Origin: Alkalidesulfovibrio alkalitolerans DSM 16529
Lineage (GTDB): Bacteria > Desulfobacterota > Desulfovibrionia > Desulfovibrionales > Desulfovibrionaceae
DNA length: 64,000 nucleotides
Assembly: GCF_000422245.1 (NCBI RefSeq)
Contig: NZ_ATHI01000028.1
Coordinates: 1-64,000 of the forward strand
Direction of reading: 5' to 3'
The notes beneath the pieces are model-generated. The model did no database searches. It was not told the origin of the DNA and saw only the letters and a program-made list of their open reading frames with translations. Positions 1 through 8,855 of the stretch are shown piece after piece. The position numbers and the translations under genes are program-made. Position 1 is the first letter of the stretch. Each line of letters begins with the position of its first letter.

Positions 1-36
1 ATGCGGTCCCCTTGCCGTTTCTAGATTGGCGCAGAG

Positions 37-906
37 CTAGGCGTCGAGCTTGAGCAGGGGCTCGATGATTCTCGCCACCGCCTTGGAGGTCTCGCTGTCT
101 GGGTAGACCTTGCTGTAGTCGAAACCCTCGTCGCCCGCGCGGGCAAGCTCGGGATCGAAGGGAATGCGGCCGAGGAACGGCACGCCCGTCTCCAGGGCCA
201 GCTTCTCGCCGCCGCCGGTGTTGAATATCTCGTGCTGCTTGCCGCAGTCGGGGCAGACGAAGCCGCTCATGTTCTCGACGATACCCAGAACCTTGGCGTC
301 CACGAGGCCCACGAAGGTGATGGAGCGGCGAACGTCGTCCACGGCCAGCATGTGCGGCGTGGTCACGATCACGGCCTTGGCCGAGGGGCTCAAAAGCTGC
401 ATCACGGTCAGGGGCTCGTCGCCCGTGCCCGGAGGGCAGTCCACGATCAGGTAGTCGAGGTCGCCCCAGGCCACGTTCTGGATGAACTGACGGATCACGC
501 CGATTTTCACCGGCCCGCGCCAGATCACGGCGTCGCTGTCCGTGGGCAGCAAAAAGCCCGTGGACATGACCCACAGATTGCGCGCGTAGGGCACCGGCTC
601 GATGGAGTTGTCGTTCATGCCGGGCTGCTGGCCCTTGAGGGACAGAAGACGCGGGATGGACGGCCCGTGCACGTCCACGTCGAGCAGGCCGACCTTCTTG
701 CCCGCCTGGGCCAGGGACATGGCGATGTTCGCCGCCACCGTGCTCTTGCCAACGCCTCCCTTGCCGGAGAGGACCACGATCTTGTGCTTGATGCGTGAAA
801 GGACGTTTTGCAGCTCTTTTTCCGCCTCGCTTGGGCCGCCGCAGGAATCTTTCTCCTTGGGCGAGCAGGACGAGGCCGAGGGACAGCCCGAACAGCTCTG
901 ACTCAT
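37..906 (-). CDS. Mrp/Nbp35-family P-loop ATPase, Fe-S cluster carrier
   Basis: A 290-residue cytoplasmic ATPase of the Mrp/Nbp35 (MinD-like) family, whose known members hold and pass on [4Fe-4S] clusters. The N-terminus carries four cysteines (C5, C8, C14, C22), an Nbp35-like arrangement. The deviant Walker A GKGGVGKSTVA follows, and a CPDC pair near residue 225 is the usual dimer-bridging cluster site. The start at 906 is chosen because GGAGGAATTCAT precedes it; the frame runs open to 1011, but only by overlapping hypB. It lies 29 bases after hypB in the same direction, which suggests supply of clusters to hydrogenase or other metalloenzymes. The family call is firm; the client proteins are unknown. 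Confidence 0.9.
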   Translation of the reverse strand: MSQSCSGCPSASSCSPKEKDSCGGPSEAEKELQNVLSRIKHKIVVLSGKGGVGKSTVAANIAMSLAQAGKKVGLLDVDVHGPSIPRLLSLKGQQPGMNDNSIEPVPYARNLWVMSTGFLLPTDSDAVIWRGPVKIGVIRQFIQNVAWGDLDYLIVDCPPGTGDEPLTVMQLLSPSAKAVIVTTPHMLAVDDVRRSITFVGLVDAKVLGIVENMSGFVCPDCGKQHEIFNTGGGEKLALETGVPFLGRIPFDPELARAGDEGFDYSKVYPDSETSKAVARIIEPLLKLDA

Positions 907-935
907 ATGAATTCCTCCAAAATGGTTCGTCTCGT

Positions 936-1595
936 TCAGGATCTGGCCTTGCCCGCCCGCGCCGTGCGCAGCCAGTCGTACCAGGCGTTCAGCCCTTCGC
1001 CGCTGCGGCACGAGACTGGGAATACGGCGATGTCCTCGTTCAATTTCTTGGCGTGGGCCGTGGCCTTTTCCAGATCGAAATCGACATAGGGCAGCAGGTC
1101 GGTCTTGTTCAGGACCATGACCGCCGAGATGTGGAAGAGCAGGGGGTATTTTTCGGGCTTGTCGTCGCCTTCGGCCACGGAGAGCAGGGCCACGTTGAAG
1201 TCCTCGCCCACGGAGAACTCGGCCGGACAGACGAGGTTGCCCACGTTCTCCACGAAAAGGATGTCGAGGCCGTCGAGGTCGATGGAGTTCAGGGCCTCCA
1301 TGACCATGGAGCCGTCGAGGTGGCAGCCGCCCTCGGTGTTGACCTGCACGGCCTGGGCGCCGGTGGCGGCCACGCGGCGGGCGTCGTTGTCGGTTTGCAG
1401 GTCGCCTTCGATGACCGCCATGCGCATCTCGGGCGCGAGGTCCGTGAGGGTGCGCTCAAGCAGAGAGGTTTTGCCCGCGCCGGGCGAACTCATCAAGTTC
1501 AGGACCAGTATGCCCTTCTCGGCGAAGAGTTTCTTGAGTTGGCCCGCGATGCGGTCGTTGGCTTCGAGGATGTTGCGGACCACGGGTATCTGCAT
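936..1595 (-). CDS. hypB: Hydrogenase nickel-incorporation GTPase HypB
   Basis: A 219-residue SIMIBI-class GTPase that, with HypA, inserts nickel into [NiFe]-hydrogenase precursors. The P-loop SSPGAGKTSLLE lies near residue 36, and the Cys-His pair of the G-domain metal site is seen in GGCHLDGSM. NKTDLLPYV is the guanine-specificity (NKxD) motif. There is no N-terminal polyhistidine stretch and no N-terminal CxxCGC motif, so nickel storage is probably reduced compared with long HypB forms. It begins 9 bases after hypA in one operon, which continues into the Mrp-type ATPase. Confidence 0.95.
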   Translation of the reverse strand: MQIPVVRNILEANDRIAGQLKKLFAEKGILVLNLMSSPGAGKTSLLERTLTDLAPEMRMAVIEGDLQTDNDARRVAATGAQAVQVNTEGGCHLDGSMVMEALNSIDLDGLDILFVENVGNLVCPAEFSVGEDFNVALLSVAEGDDKPEKYPLLFHISAVMVLNKTDLLPYVDFDLEKATAHAKKLNEDIAVFPVSCRSGEGLNAWYDWLRTARAGKARS

Positions 1596-1604
1596 GGGAG
1601 CCTC

Positions 1605-1958
1605 CTATTCGGCCTCGATGTGGGATATGTGCAGTTCACGGCCGCCGATGACTTCGTGTCCGATCTGTTCGCCGCAGGCCGGACAGGGCGCGGCCACGGC
1701 CGCGAGATTTTCGGGTTCGAACTCCAGGCGGCAGCCGCCGCAGCGCATGCGCAAGGGAGCCTCTTGCATCGTAAGCTCGGCTCCAGCCAGTTCCGTGCCC
1801 TCGGTCATCACCTGCCAGGCGAATTCGAGGGCCTCGGGCACCACGTTGGTCAGCCTGCCGTGGACGACCGTGACCGCCAAGAGCCGGGTCACGCCATGGC
1901 GGCCCATCTCCTGGCGGATGATGTCCATGAGGCTTTGGACGACGGACATTTCGTGCAT
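1605..1958 (-). CDS. hypA: Hydrogenase/urease nickel chaperone HypA
   Basis: A 117-residue nickel metallochaperone acting with HypB in [NiFe]-hydrogenase maturation. It begins MHEMS, whose His2 is the known Ni(II) ligand of the family. The zinc domain is seen as CGGC near residue 73 and CPAC near residue 92. Length is normal for HypA. It is the first gene of the leftward hypA-hypB-Mrp operon. The 275 bases to the divergent CBS gene should hold both promoters; a TTGACT/TTCATT pair with a 17-base spacer near 2072-2100 faces the CBS gene but is weak. Confidence 0.95.
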   Translation of the reverse strand: MHEMSVVQSLMDIIRQEMGRHGVTRLLAVTVVHGRLTNVVPEALEFAWQVMTEGTELAGAELTMQEAPLRMRCGGCRLEFEPENLAAVAAPCPACGEQIGHEVIGGRELHISHIEAE

Positions 1959-2233
1959 GGGTCAGGGCTATACCGGAACGAAAGCCAGGGGGCAAGGCAT
2001 CGGGAGCCGCCCTTCCGCCCCCTTTTGTTTTTCACGTACCCGCTTGGAGTATCTTCCCGGTTTATTTGGTCTTGACTTCACGCGCCGTATCGCGTTCATT
2101 CCCCGCAGCAAAAGCCCCGGCGGAAGCGCTAGTTGCCGCTTACGAGGTTTTTCACGCCGTTGACCCGAAAACGCGGGCCGTTCCATCCAGGATGGGAGTA
2201 AGGCCTGACGCGCGCCCCGAAAGGAGTCCGGTC

Positions 2234-2890
2234 ATGTACGTCGGTCTGAAGATGCTCAAGAAATTCGTCACCGCGACGCCCAAGACCCTGGTCAAGGACG
2301 CACGCCGCCTGCTTGAGGAGCAGCGGCTGTGGATGCTCCTGGTCATGGAGGGCGACCGTCTCGTCGGCTACGTGAGGCTTGAGGATATCATGGCCGCGCT
2401 GCCGTCCATCATGACCACGCTCGAAAAGCACGAACTCAACTATCTGCTTTCCAAGCTGACCGTGGAAAAGATCATCAGGAAGGACATCACCTCCGTCTCA
2501 CCGACCATGGACATCGAGAGCGCCGCCAAGATCATGCACGACAAGAACTTGGCGGGCCTTGCCGTGGTTGACGACGATACAGGCAAGCTCCTTGGCTACA
2601 TCAACCGTTCCGTGATGCTCGAAGTTCTGGTCGAGGAAATGGGGCTGCTCGCGGGCGGCAAGCGTATCGTCTTCGAGGTTGCGGACCGGCCAGGAGTGAT
2701 CCACGAGGTTTCCGGCATTATCGCCCAAAAGGGGGTGTCCATCATCTCCACGGGCACTTTCTTCCACGAGAACCGGCGCATGGTCGTCATCCGCGTGGCC
2801 ACCGAGGATGAGTCGCCCATCGCGGCCGCACTCCAGGAACGGGGCTACAAACTGGTCACGGCCGCGGATTTTGTGGGGGAGTGGCTCTAG
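2234..2890 (+). CDS. CBS-CBS-ACT domain protein (AcuB-like)
   Basis: A 218-residue soluble protein with two CBS motifs (about residues 8-55 and 75-130) followed by an ACT domain (about 143-215; core begins RIVFEVADRPGVIHEV). CBS pairs usually bind adenine nucleotides and ACT domains bind amino acids, so this arrangement suggests a small-molecule sensor. The start at 2234 is supported by AAGGAG at 2221-2226; an open extension to 2066 has no ribosome site. The stop is one base before livG, so it leads the transporter operon and may sense the ligand or the energy state for that pathway. AcuB itself is tied to acetoin use in Bacillus, but nothing here supports acetoin. Confidence 0.85.
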   Translation: MYVGLKMLKKFVTATPKTLVKDARRLLEEQRLWMLLVMEGDRLVGYVRLEDIMAALPSIMTTLEKHELNYLLSKLTVEKIIRKDITSVSPTMDIESAAKIMHDKNLAGLAVVDDDTGKLLGYINRSVMLEVLVEEMGLLAGGKRIVFEVADRPGVIHEVSGIIAQKGVSIISTGTFFHENRRMVVIRVATEDESPIAAALQERGYKLVTAADFVGEWL

Positions 2891-2891
2891 C

Positions 2892-3674
2892 ATGCCCATG
2901 CTCTCCGTCGACAAGGTGACCCTGACGTTCAAGGGCATCGCCGCCCTGATGGATGTGAGCTTCTCCATCGAGGAGGGCAGCATCTGCTCGCTCATCGGCC
3001 CCAACGGCGCGGGCAAGACGAGCATGCTCAACTGCATCTCCGGGCGCTACACCCCGGATTCCGGAAGCATCACCCTGAACGGCCAAGACCTCCTGCGCAT
3101 CCCGGCACACCGCCGCACCCGGCTTGGCCTCTCGCGCACGTTTCAGAACATCGCATTGTTCAAGGGCCTCTCCGTGCTCGACAACCTCATGGTCGGCCGC
3201 CACGCCCGCATGGACTACGGCATTCTGGCAGGCATGCTTTATTTCGGTCGCGCGCGGCGCGAAGAGGACGCCCACCGCCGCCGCGTGGAGGAGATCATCG
3301 ACTTTCTGGGGCTCTCGCCCTACCGCCACCATCCCGCGGGCAAGCTGCCCTACGGCGTGCAGAAGCGCGTGGAACTCGGGCGGGCCCTGGCCGCCGAGCC
3401 GCGCCTCGTGCTCCTGGACGAGCCCATGGCGGGCATGAACCTGGAGGAGACCGAGGACATGGCCCGCTACATCCTTGATCTCAACGAGGAGTGGGGCGTC
3501 ACGGTCTTCCTGGTGGAGCACGACATGGGCGTGGTCATGGACATCTCGGACCGCGTGGTGGTCCTGGACTTCGGACAGGTTCTGGCCGTGGGCGCGCCCG
3601 AGGCGGTGCAGGCCGATCCGGCCGTGGTCGCGGCCTATCTGGGCAGCGAAGACGCCGCCTTCCTGGGGCGATAA
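2892..3674 (+). CDS. livG: Branched-chain amino acid-type ABC transporter ATPase LivG
   Basis: A 260-residue ABC ATPase on the cytoplasmic face of a LivFGHM-type importer. Walker A is GPNGAGKTS (about residues 37-45). The signature region reads LPYGVQKRVELGRAL, the LivG-type variant of LSGGQ, and Walker B is LVLLDEPMAGMN. The first ATG after the upstream stop is used. It partners with livF at 8856, livH and livM. The substrate cannot be read from the ATPase; the two CoA ligases in the operon suggest an organic acid or aromatic amino acid as well as leucine-type substrates. Confidence 0.93.
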   Translation: MPMLSVDKVTLTFKGIAALMDVSFSIEEGSICSLIGPNGAGKTSMLNCISGRYTPDSGSITLNGQDLLRIPAHRRTRLGLSRTFQNIALFKGLSVLDNLMVGRHARMDYGILAGMLYFGRARREEDAHRRRVEEIIDFLGLSPYRHHPAGKLPYGVQKRVELGRALAAEPRLVLLDEPMAGMNLEETEDMARYILDLNEEWGVTVFLVEHDMGVVMDISDRVVVLDFGQVLAVGAPEAVQADPAVVAAYLGSEDAAFLGR

Positions 3675-3698
3675 CGTTATGGAAACGGATCTACGTCA

Positions 3699-5591
3699 AT
3701 GTCGAAATCGTATGACACGACTCTGCCGCGTCTCCTCGCGAGAAACGCGGCGGCGCACGGGCGGCGCACCGCTCTGCGCGAGAAGGAATGGGGCATTTGG
3801 CAGTCCCACTCCTGGGAAGACTACCTCCGCCTGACCTCCGAATTCGCCGCCGGCCTTAAATCCCTGGGGTTCGGGCCCGGCGACGTCATCGTCCTCATCG
3901 GCGACAACAGGCCCGAATGGCTGTGGGCCGAACTGGCCATCCAGGCCTTGGGCGGAATCGCGCTCGGGCTCTACCAGGATGCCCCGGCCGAGGAGATCGG
4001 CTACGTCTTCGAGCTGACCGGCGCCAGGCTCGTGGTCGCCGAGGATCAGGAGCAGGTGGACAAGATGCTCGACCTGCGCCAGGGAGCGGCGGCCAAGCTC
4101 GAATACATCGTCTATCACGACGCCAAGGGCATGGCCTCCTATGACGAGCCCGGGCTCATGCACTTCGACCGCGTGCGCGAGGCGGGCAGGGCCGAGGCCC
4201 ACCGCTTTGGTGAATGGATCGAGGAGCGCGACCCGGACGAGGTCTGCCTCATCGCCACGACCTCGGGCACCACGGGACGGCCCAAGCTGGCCATGCTCTC
4301 GCACCGCAACATGCTCTCCATGGCCGCCAACCTCGGCGCGGTGGACGAGAAGCGCGCGAGCGACGAGTTCGTCTCCTTCCTGCCCCTGGCCTGGATGGGC
4401 GAGCAGATGATGGCCGTGGCCTCTGCGCTGCTCTTCGGCTTCTGCGTCAATTTTCCCGAAGAACCCGACACCGTGCAAAACGACATCCGTGAGATCGGTC
4501 CGCACGTCATCTTCTCGCCGCCGCGCGTCTGGGAGAACATGGCCGCCACGGTGCGCGTCAAGATTCTCGAGACCACGCCCTTCAAGCGCTGGTGCTACAA
4601 TTTCTTCATGCCGCTGGGCGAGGCTCATGCCGACGCGCTCTTCGCGGGCAGGCGGCCCGGACTCTTCCTGCGCCTGGGCAGGGCGCTTGGGCAGCTTCTG
4701 CTCTTTCGTGCGCTCAAAGACAACCTCGGTTTCTCGCGAGTGCGTTCGGCCTCTACCGGCGGCGCGGCCCTTGGCCCGGACACTTTTCGCTTCTTCCACG
4801 CCATCGGCGTGAACCTGAAGCAAATCTATGGCCAGACCGAGATCGCGGGCATCTCCTGCATCCACCGCGACGGCGAGGTGGACTTCACGAGCGTGGGCAG
4901 CCCCATCCCGGAGACCGAGATCATCCTTTCGGAGGAAGGCGAAATCCTTTCCAGAAGCGCGGCGGTCTTCAAGGGATACTTCAAGAACGAGAAGGCCACG
5001 GCCGAGACCATGCAGGACGGCTGGCTGCGCTCGGGCGACGCGGGCTTCTTCGACGACCGGGGCAGGCTCGTGGTCATCGACCGCCTGAAGGACGTCATGC
5101 AGCTCGCCTCGGGCGAGCGCTTCTCGCCTCAGTTCCTGGAGAACAAGCTCAAGTTCAGCCCCTATGTGCGCGAGGCCGTTGTCCTTGGCCATGAGCGCGA
5201 TTTCGCGGCGGCCATCGTGTGCATCGACTTCGACATCGTGGGCCGCTTCGCCGAATCGCGCATGCTGACCTATACGACCTACCAGGATCTCGCGGCCAAG
5301 CCCGAGATATACGACCTGATCCACGACGAGATCGCGGCCATCAACGCGCAGTTGCCCGAGGCCCAGCGCATCCGGCGCTTCGCACTGCTCTACAAGGAAC
5401 TCGACGCCGACGACGGCGAACTGACGCGTACCCGCAAGGTGCGGCGAGGCGTGGTTTCCGAGCGTTACGGCGCGCTCGTCGAGGGGCTGTACTCCAAGGC
5501 CTCGGAAGTGGCCCTGAAGACCGAGATCCAGTATCAGGACGGCCGCGTGCGGGGCATGTCCGGGACAATCGCCCTGCGGGGCGTGGCCTGA
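3699..5591 (+). CDS. AMP-forming acyl-CoA synthetase, long-chain (FadD15/FAA) type
   Basis: A 630-residue adenylate-forming ligase that activates a carboxylic acid to its CoA thioester via an acyl-AMP. The phosphate loop TTSGTTGRPKLAMLSHRN (about residues 188-205), the GQTEI motif and the hinge-region RSGDAGFFDDRGRLVVIDR are intact. The sequence style matches the eukaryote-like long-chain synthetases of about 600 residues. It sits between livG and livH, 24 bases after livG, so activation is probably coupled to import. ABC clusters of this kind with an inserted acyl-CoA ligase are known from other proteobacteria. Chain length and substrate remain open. Confidence 0.88.
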   Translation: MSKSYDTTLPRLLARNAAAHGRRTALREKEWGIWQSHSWEDYLRLTSEFAAGLKSLGFGPGDVIVLIGDNRPEWLWAELAIQALGGIALGLYQDAPAEEIGYVFELTGARLVVAEDQEQVDKMLDLRQGAAAKLEYIVYHDAKGMASYDEPGLMHFDRVREAGRAEAHRFGEWIEERDPDEVCLIATTSGTTGRPKLAMLSHRNMLSMAANLGAVDEKRASDEFVSFLPLAWMGEQMMAVASALLFGFCVNFPEEPDTVQNDIREIGPHVIFSPPRVWENMAATVRVKILETTPFKRWCYNFFMPLGEAHADALFAGRRPGLFLRLGRALGQLLLFRALKDNLGFSRVRSASTGGAALGPDTFRFFHAIGVNLKQIYGQTEIAGISCIHRDGEVDFTSVGSPIPETEIILSEEGEILSRSAAVFKGYFKNEKATAETMQDGWLRSGDAGFFDDRGRLVVIDRLKDVMQLASGERFSPQFLENKLKFSPYVREAVVLGHERDFAAAIVCIDFDIVGRFAESRMLTYTTYQDLAAKPEIYDLIHDEIAAINAQLPEAQRIRRFALLYKELDADDGELTRTRKVRRGVVSERYGALVEGLYSKASEVALKTEIQYQDGRVRGMSGTIALRGVA

Positions 5592-5601
5592 GGGAGAGGG
5601 C

Positions 5602-6489
5602 GTGGAATACTATCTGCAACTGTTCATCAACGGCTTGGTCATCGGCTCCATCTACAGCCTGGTGGCCCTTGGCTTCGTCATCATTTACAAGGCCACCAAG
5701 GTGGTCAACTTCGCCCAGGGTGAGATGCTCATGGCCGGAGCCTACATGTGCTTCGCCCTGACCGTGCAGGCGGGCATCCCGTTCCTGGCCTCGTTCCTGC
5801 TCACCCTGGGCTTCTCCATCGTCCTGGGCCTGTGCATCGAGCGATTGATTCTGCGGCCCATGATCGGCGAGCCCATCATCAGCGTGATCATGGTCACCAT
5901 CGGCCTGTCCAGCGTGCTCAAGGCCGTGGTGCAGTTTTTCTGGGGCACGGACATCCGTGTCTATCCCCAGGTGCTGCCCAGCGATCCGGTCTTCGTGGCG
6001 GGCGTACCCGTGGCTCCGGTCTACATCGCGGCCTTCGTGCTCGCGGCCTTGCTTTTCGTGGCCTTCTCCGCTTTCTTCAAATATTCGCGCATGGGCATCG
6101 CCATGCGGGCCACGGCCTTCGACCAGCAGGCCGCGCAGTCCATGGGCATCGGCATCAAGAACATCTTCGCCCTGTCGTGGTGCATCGCGGCCGTGGTTTC
6201 GAGCATCGGCGGCATCATCCTGGGCAACATCAACGGCATCAACATCCAACTCGGCCAGTTGGGGCTGAAAGTATTCCCGGCCGTGATCCTGGGCGGCCTG
6301 GACAGCCTGCTCGGCGCGGCCATCGGCGGTCTGGCCATCGGTGTCCTCGAGAACATCTGCGGCGGATTGGCCCGAGACCTGTTCGGCATCTCGGGATTCC
6401 GCGAGGTCGCGGCCTTCATCTTCCTGGTCATAATCCTGATGATCAAGCCCTATGGGCTCTTCGGGACCAAGCACATCGAGCGGGTGTAA
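5602..6489 (+). CDS. livH: Branched-chain amino acid-type ABC permease LivH
   Basis: A 295-residue inner-membrane permease of the LivH family with about eight hydrophobic segments. Typical family stretches are NGLVIGSIYSLVALGF at the N-terminus and VVNFAQGEMLMAGAY shortly after. The C-terminal part contains AVILGGLDSLLGAAIGG, the coupling region seen in LivH proteins. The start is GTG with GGGAGAGGG just upstream. It is 10 bases after the ligase and one base before livM, so it is in the same operon. It forms a heterodimer with LivM. Confidence 0.93.
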   Translation: MEYYLQLFINGLVIGSIYSLVALGFVIIYKATKVVNFAQGEMLMAGAYMCFALTVQAGIPFLASFLLTLGFSIVLGLCIERLILRPMIGEPIISVIMVTIGLSSVLKAVVQFFWGTDIRVYPQVLPSDPVFVAGVPVAPVYIAAFVLAALLFVAFSAFFKYSRMGIAMRATAFDQQAAQSMGIGIKNIFALSWCIAAVVSSIGGIILGNINGINIQLGQLGLKVFPAVILGGLDSLLGAAIGGLAIGVLENICGGLARDLFGISGFREVAAFIFLVIILMIKPYGLFGTKHIERV

Positions 6490-6490
6490 C

Positions 6491-7537
6491 ATGCAGGGCT
6501 CGTGCGGTCTTTTCCATACCTCCTACGCCGGCGAGGCCGGGCTGTTGCAGACGCGCTTCCAGAAGCTGCGCTTCGGCCTCTTCCTGCCGCTGTACTGTCT
6601 CGCGCCGCTGTTCATGGACGCCTACGACCTCTCGGTGCTGATCATGATTCACGTGGCCATCGTGGGCGCGGTCTCGCTGAACCTGCTCACTGGCTTCTGC
6701 GGCCAGATCTCGCTCGGTCACGGAGCCTTCATGGGCGTGGGGGCCTATGCCGCCGCAGTGGCCACAAATTCCGGGCTGCCGTTTTTCCTGGCGCTGCCCT
6801 TGGGCGGCTTCGCGGCCGCTGCCGTGGGCATGTTCTTCGGCATTCCCTCGCTCAGGCTCAAGGGCATCTATCTGGCTATCGCCACACTGGCGGCCCAGAT
6901 CATCATCGAATACGTGCTGCTGCACTGGGATTCGGTGACAGGCGGCTCCAACGGCCTGCTCGTGGCCTCGCCCGAGATTCTCGGGCTGGCTTTCGACGAC
7001 GAGCCCATGCACTTCTACCTGACCTTCGGCGTGGCCGTGATCGCTGTGCTGGCCGTGGCCAACATCGTACGCACCCGCATGGGCAGGGCCTTCGTCTCGG
7101 TGCGCGACTTCTATCTCTCGGCCGAGATTGTTGGCGTGAACCTCTTCACCACCAAGCTCACCGCCTTCGGCGTCAGTTCGTTCCTCGCCGGAGTCGCGGG
7201 CGGGCTGTGGGCGCACTACGTGATGTACATCACCCCGGAGATGTTCGGCATCGGCCTGTCCATCAGCTATCTCGCCATGATCATCATCGGGGGATTGGGC
7301 AGTGTGCAGGGCGCGGTCTTCGGCGCCATCTTCATCACCTTGCTGCCCGAAGTGCTCACGGCCGTGACCCAGGCGCTCAGCACCACCATGCCCGGCCTCT
7401 CCGAGTCCGTGATGGCCATGAAGGAAGGCATCTTCGGTCTCGTGCTGGTGCTCTTCCTGATCTTCGAGCCCGAGGGGCTCGCCTATCGCTGGCGCTTGTT
7501 CAAGGCCTACTGGAAACTGTATCCCTTCGCCCACTAA
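6491..7537 (+). CDS. livM: Branched-chain amino acid-type ABC permease LivM
   Basis: A 348-residue inner-membrane permease, LivM type, partner of LivH. Family marks include LNLLTGFCGQISLGHGAF near residue 60, GIYLAIATLAAQIIIEY and the late IIIGGLGSVQGAVFGA. The start follows the livH stop by one base, typical of translational coupling. The N-terminus has about 30 polar residues before the first membrane helix, slightly longer than minimal LivM proteins. The 135 bases to the binding-protein gene contain the short frame at 7560-7676. Confidence 0.93.
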   Translation: MQGSCGLFHTSYAGEAGLLQTRFQKLRFGLFLPLYCLAPLFMDAYDLSVLIMIHVAIVGAVSLNLLTGFCGQISLGHGAFMGVGAYAAAVATNSGLPFFLALPLGGFAAAAVGMFFGIPSLRLKGIYLAIATLAAQIIIEYVLLHWDSVTGGSNGLLVASPEILGLAFDDEPMHFYLTFGVAVIAVLAVANIVRTRMGRAFVSVRDFYLSAEIVGVNLFTTKLTAFGVSSFLAGVAGGLWAHYVMYITPEMFGIGLSISYLAMIIIGGLGSVQGAVFGAIFITLLPEVLTAVTQALSTTMPGLSESVMAMKEGIFGLVLVLFLIFEPEGLAYRWRLFKAYWKLYPFAH

Positions 7538-7559
7538 CGAAAGACAGGAGGAAGGAGCC

Positions 7560-7676
7560 ATGACCTCGGCCGGACTGCTGCTAGCGGGGACCGCCCCGCA
7601 AGAGAGAGTTCACGGACAATCGCGGACAAGGCCCCTGGCCCCACAAACGCGCAACGCATCGAGGATATCGTCATGA
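7560..7676 (+). CDS. Possible 38-residue leader/coupling ORF before the binding-protein gene
   Basis: A short frame beginning MTSAGLLLAGTAPQ with a very strong ribosome site (AGGAGGAAGGAGCC) directly before its ATG. Its TGA overlaps the ATG of the binding-protein gene in an ATGA junction. That geometry is what a coupling or leader peptide would show. The peptide is Arg/Ser/Pro rich with no domain or membrane segment. It may equally be a remnant of an earlier start of the binding protein. I cannot tell whether the peptide has a role of its own. Confidence 0.3.
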   Translation: MTSAGLLLAGTAPQERVHGQSRTRPLAPQTRNASRISS

Positions 7677-8845
7677 AAAAATATCTCATCATTTGTCTTG
7701 CCGCCTGCATGCTGTTGGCCGCCAGCGCGGCCATGGCCGCCGACAAGACCATCAGGGTCGGCGTGCTGGCCGCCCTTTCCGGCCCCACGTCCGACGTCGG
7801 CCCCTCCTACGCCAACGGCATCCGCGACTGCGCCAACTGGCTGAACGAAACCAAATACGTCCCGGGCCACACCTTCGAGATCATCCTCCAAGACTACGCC
7901 TACAACGCCCAGCAGGCCATCACCATCTACCGCCGCTTCACCTCCAAGGACAAGATCGTGGCCCTGCAGGGATGGGGAACCGCCGACACCGAAGCCTTGA
8001 CCCAGTTCGTGGCCAGGGACCGCGTTCCGACGCTCTCGGCCTCCTACTCGGCCCACCTGACCGATCCGTCCAAGACGCCCTACAACTTCTTCATCTCCAC
8101 GGACTACACCACCCAGCTTCGCGGCGGCCTGCAATACCTGCGCGACGCCTGGACCGAGTCCCGCGCTCCGCGCCTGGCCCTGATCTACCCCGACCACCCC
8201 TACGGCAAGGCCCCCATCGCGGGCGGCAAGGCCTTCGCCCGGGAGATCGGCTTCGAAGTCGTGGGCGAGGAGACCGTGGCCCTCGGCGCGCTGGACGCCA
8301 CGGCGCAGCTTCTGGCCGTGCGCGACATGAAGCCCGACTTCGTGTGGATCGGGGGCACCACGTCCTCCACGGCCGTCATCCTCAAGGACGCCAAAAAGCT
8401 CGACTTCAGCCCCACCTTCCTGACCAACATCTGGGGCGTGGACGAGAACATCTTCAAGCTCGCCGGCGACGCGGCCGAAGGCGTCTACACCTTGCAGGCC
8501 TCGGCCGTGTACGGAGCGGACGTGCCCGGCATGAAGATCATCGAGCAGGCCACCAAGGGCGAGCCGCAGATGACGCACTACATCCGTGGTTTCGCCTCTA
8601 TGCTGGTCATGGCCGAAGGGGCGCGCGTCGCCGCCGCGAAGGGGAGCGTTACCGGCCCGACCCTGAAGGACGCCCTTGAGACGCTGCGCGACTACGATCC
8701 CATGGGGCTCGTGCCGCCGGTCAGCTTCTTCCCCGACGACCACAGACCGAGCATGTCCGTCATGATCTACCGCATCGAGAACGGTGAGTTCGTGCTCAAG
8801 GGAACCCCCACCCTGCCGCGCAAGGCCGAGTGGCTGGGCAACTAG
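7673..8845 (+). CDS. Periplasmic substrate-binding protein of Liv-type ABC importer
   Basis: A 390-residue periplasmic ligand-binding protein (type I fold, LivJ/HAAT family). A clear signal peptide is present: MKKYLIICLAACMLLAAS with predicted cleavage at AMA-ADK near residue 23. The mature protein opens with IRVGVLAALSGPTSDVG, the family's first strand and ligand loop. An unusual lack of lysine/asparagine richness follows the genome's GC content. GAGG eight bases before the ATG serves as ribosome site. Position between livM and livF completes the importer. Substrate is not predictable from sequence alone; the operon's CoA ligases suggest an acid that is then thioesterified. Confidence 0.9.
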   Translation: MKKYLIICLAACMLLAASAAMAADKTIRVGVLAALSGPTSDVGPSYANGIRDCANWLNETKYVPGHTFEIILQDYAYNAQQAITIYRRFTSKDKIVALQGWGTADTEALTQFVARDRVPTLSASYSAHLTDPSKTPYNFFISTDYTTQLRGGLQYLRDAWTESRAPRLALIYPDHPYGKAPIAGGKAFAREIGFEVVGEETVALGALDATAQLLAVRDMKPDFVWIGGTTSSTAVILKDAKKLDFSPTFLTNIWGVDENIFKLAGDAAEGVYTLQASAVYGADVPGMKIIEQATKGEPQMTHYIRGFASMLVMAEGARVAAAKGSVTGPTLKDALETLRDYDPMGLVPPVSFFPDDHRPSMSVMIYRIENGEFVLKGTPTLPRKAEWLGN

Positions 8846-8855
8846 GGGAGGCCGC

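Noticed and set aside
3696-5324. A 542-codon minus-strand frame over the acyl-CoA synthetase
   Set aside because: Antisense shadow from third-position GC bias.
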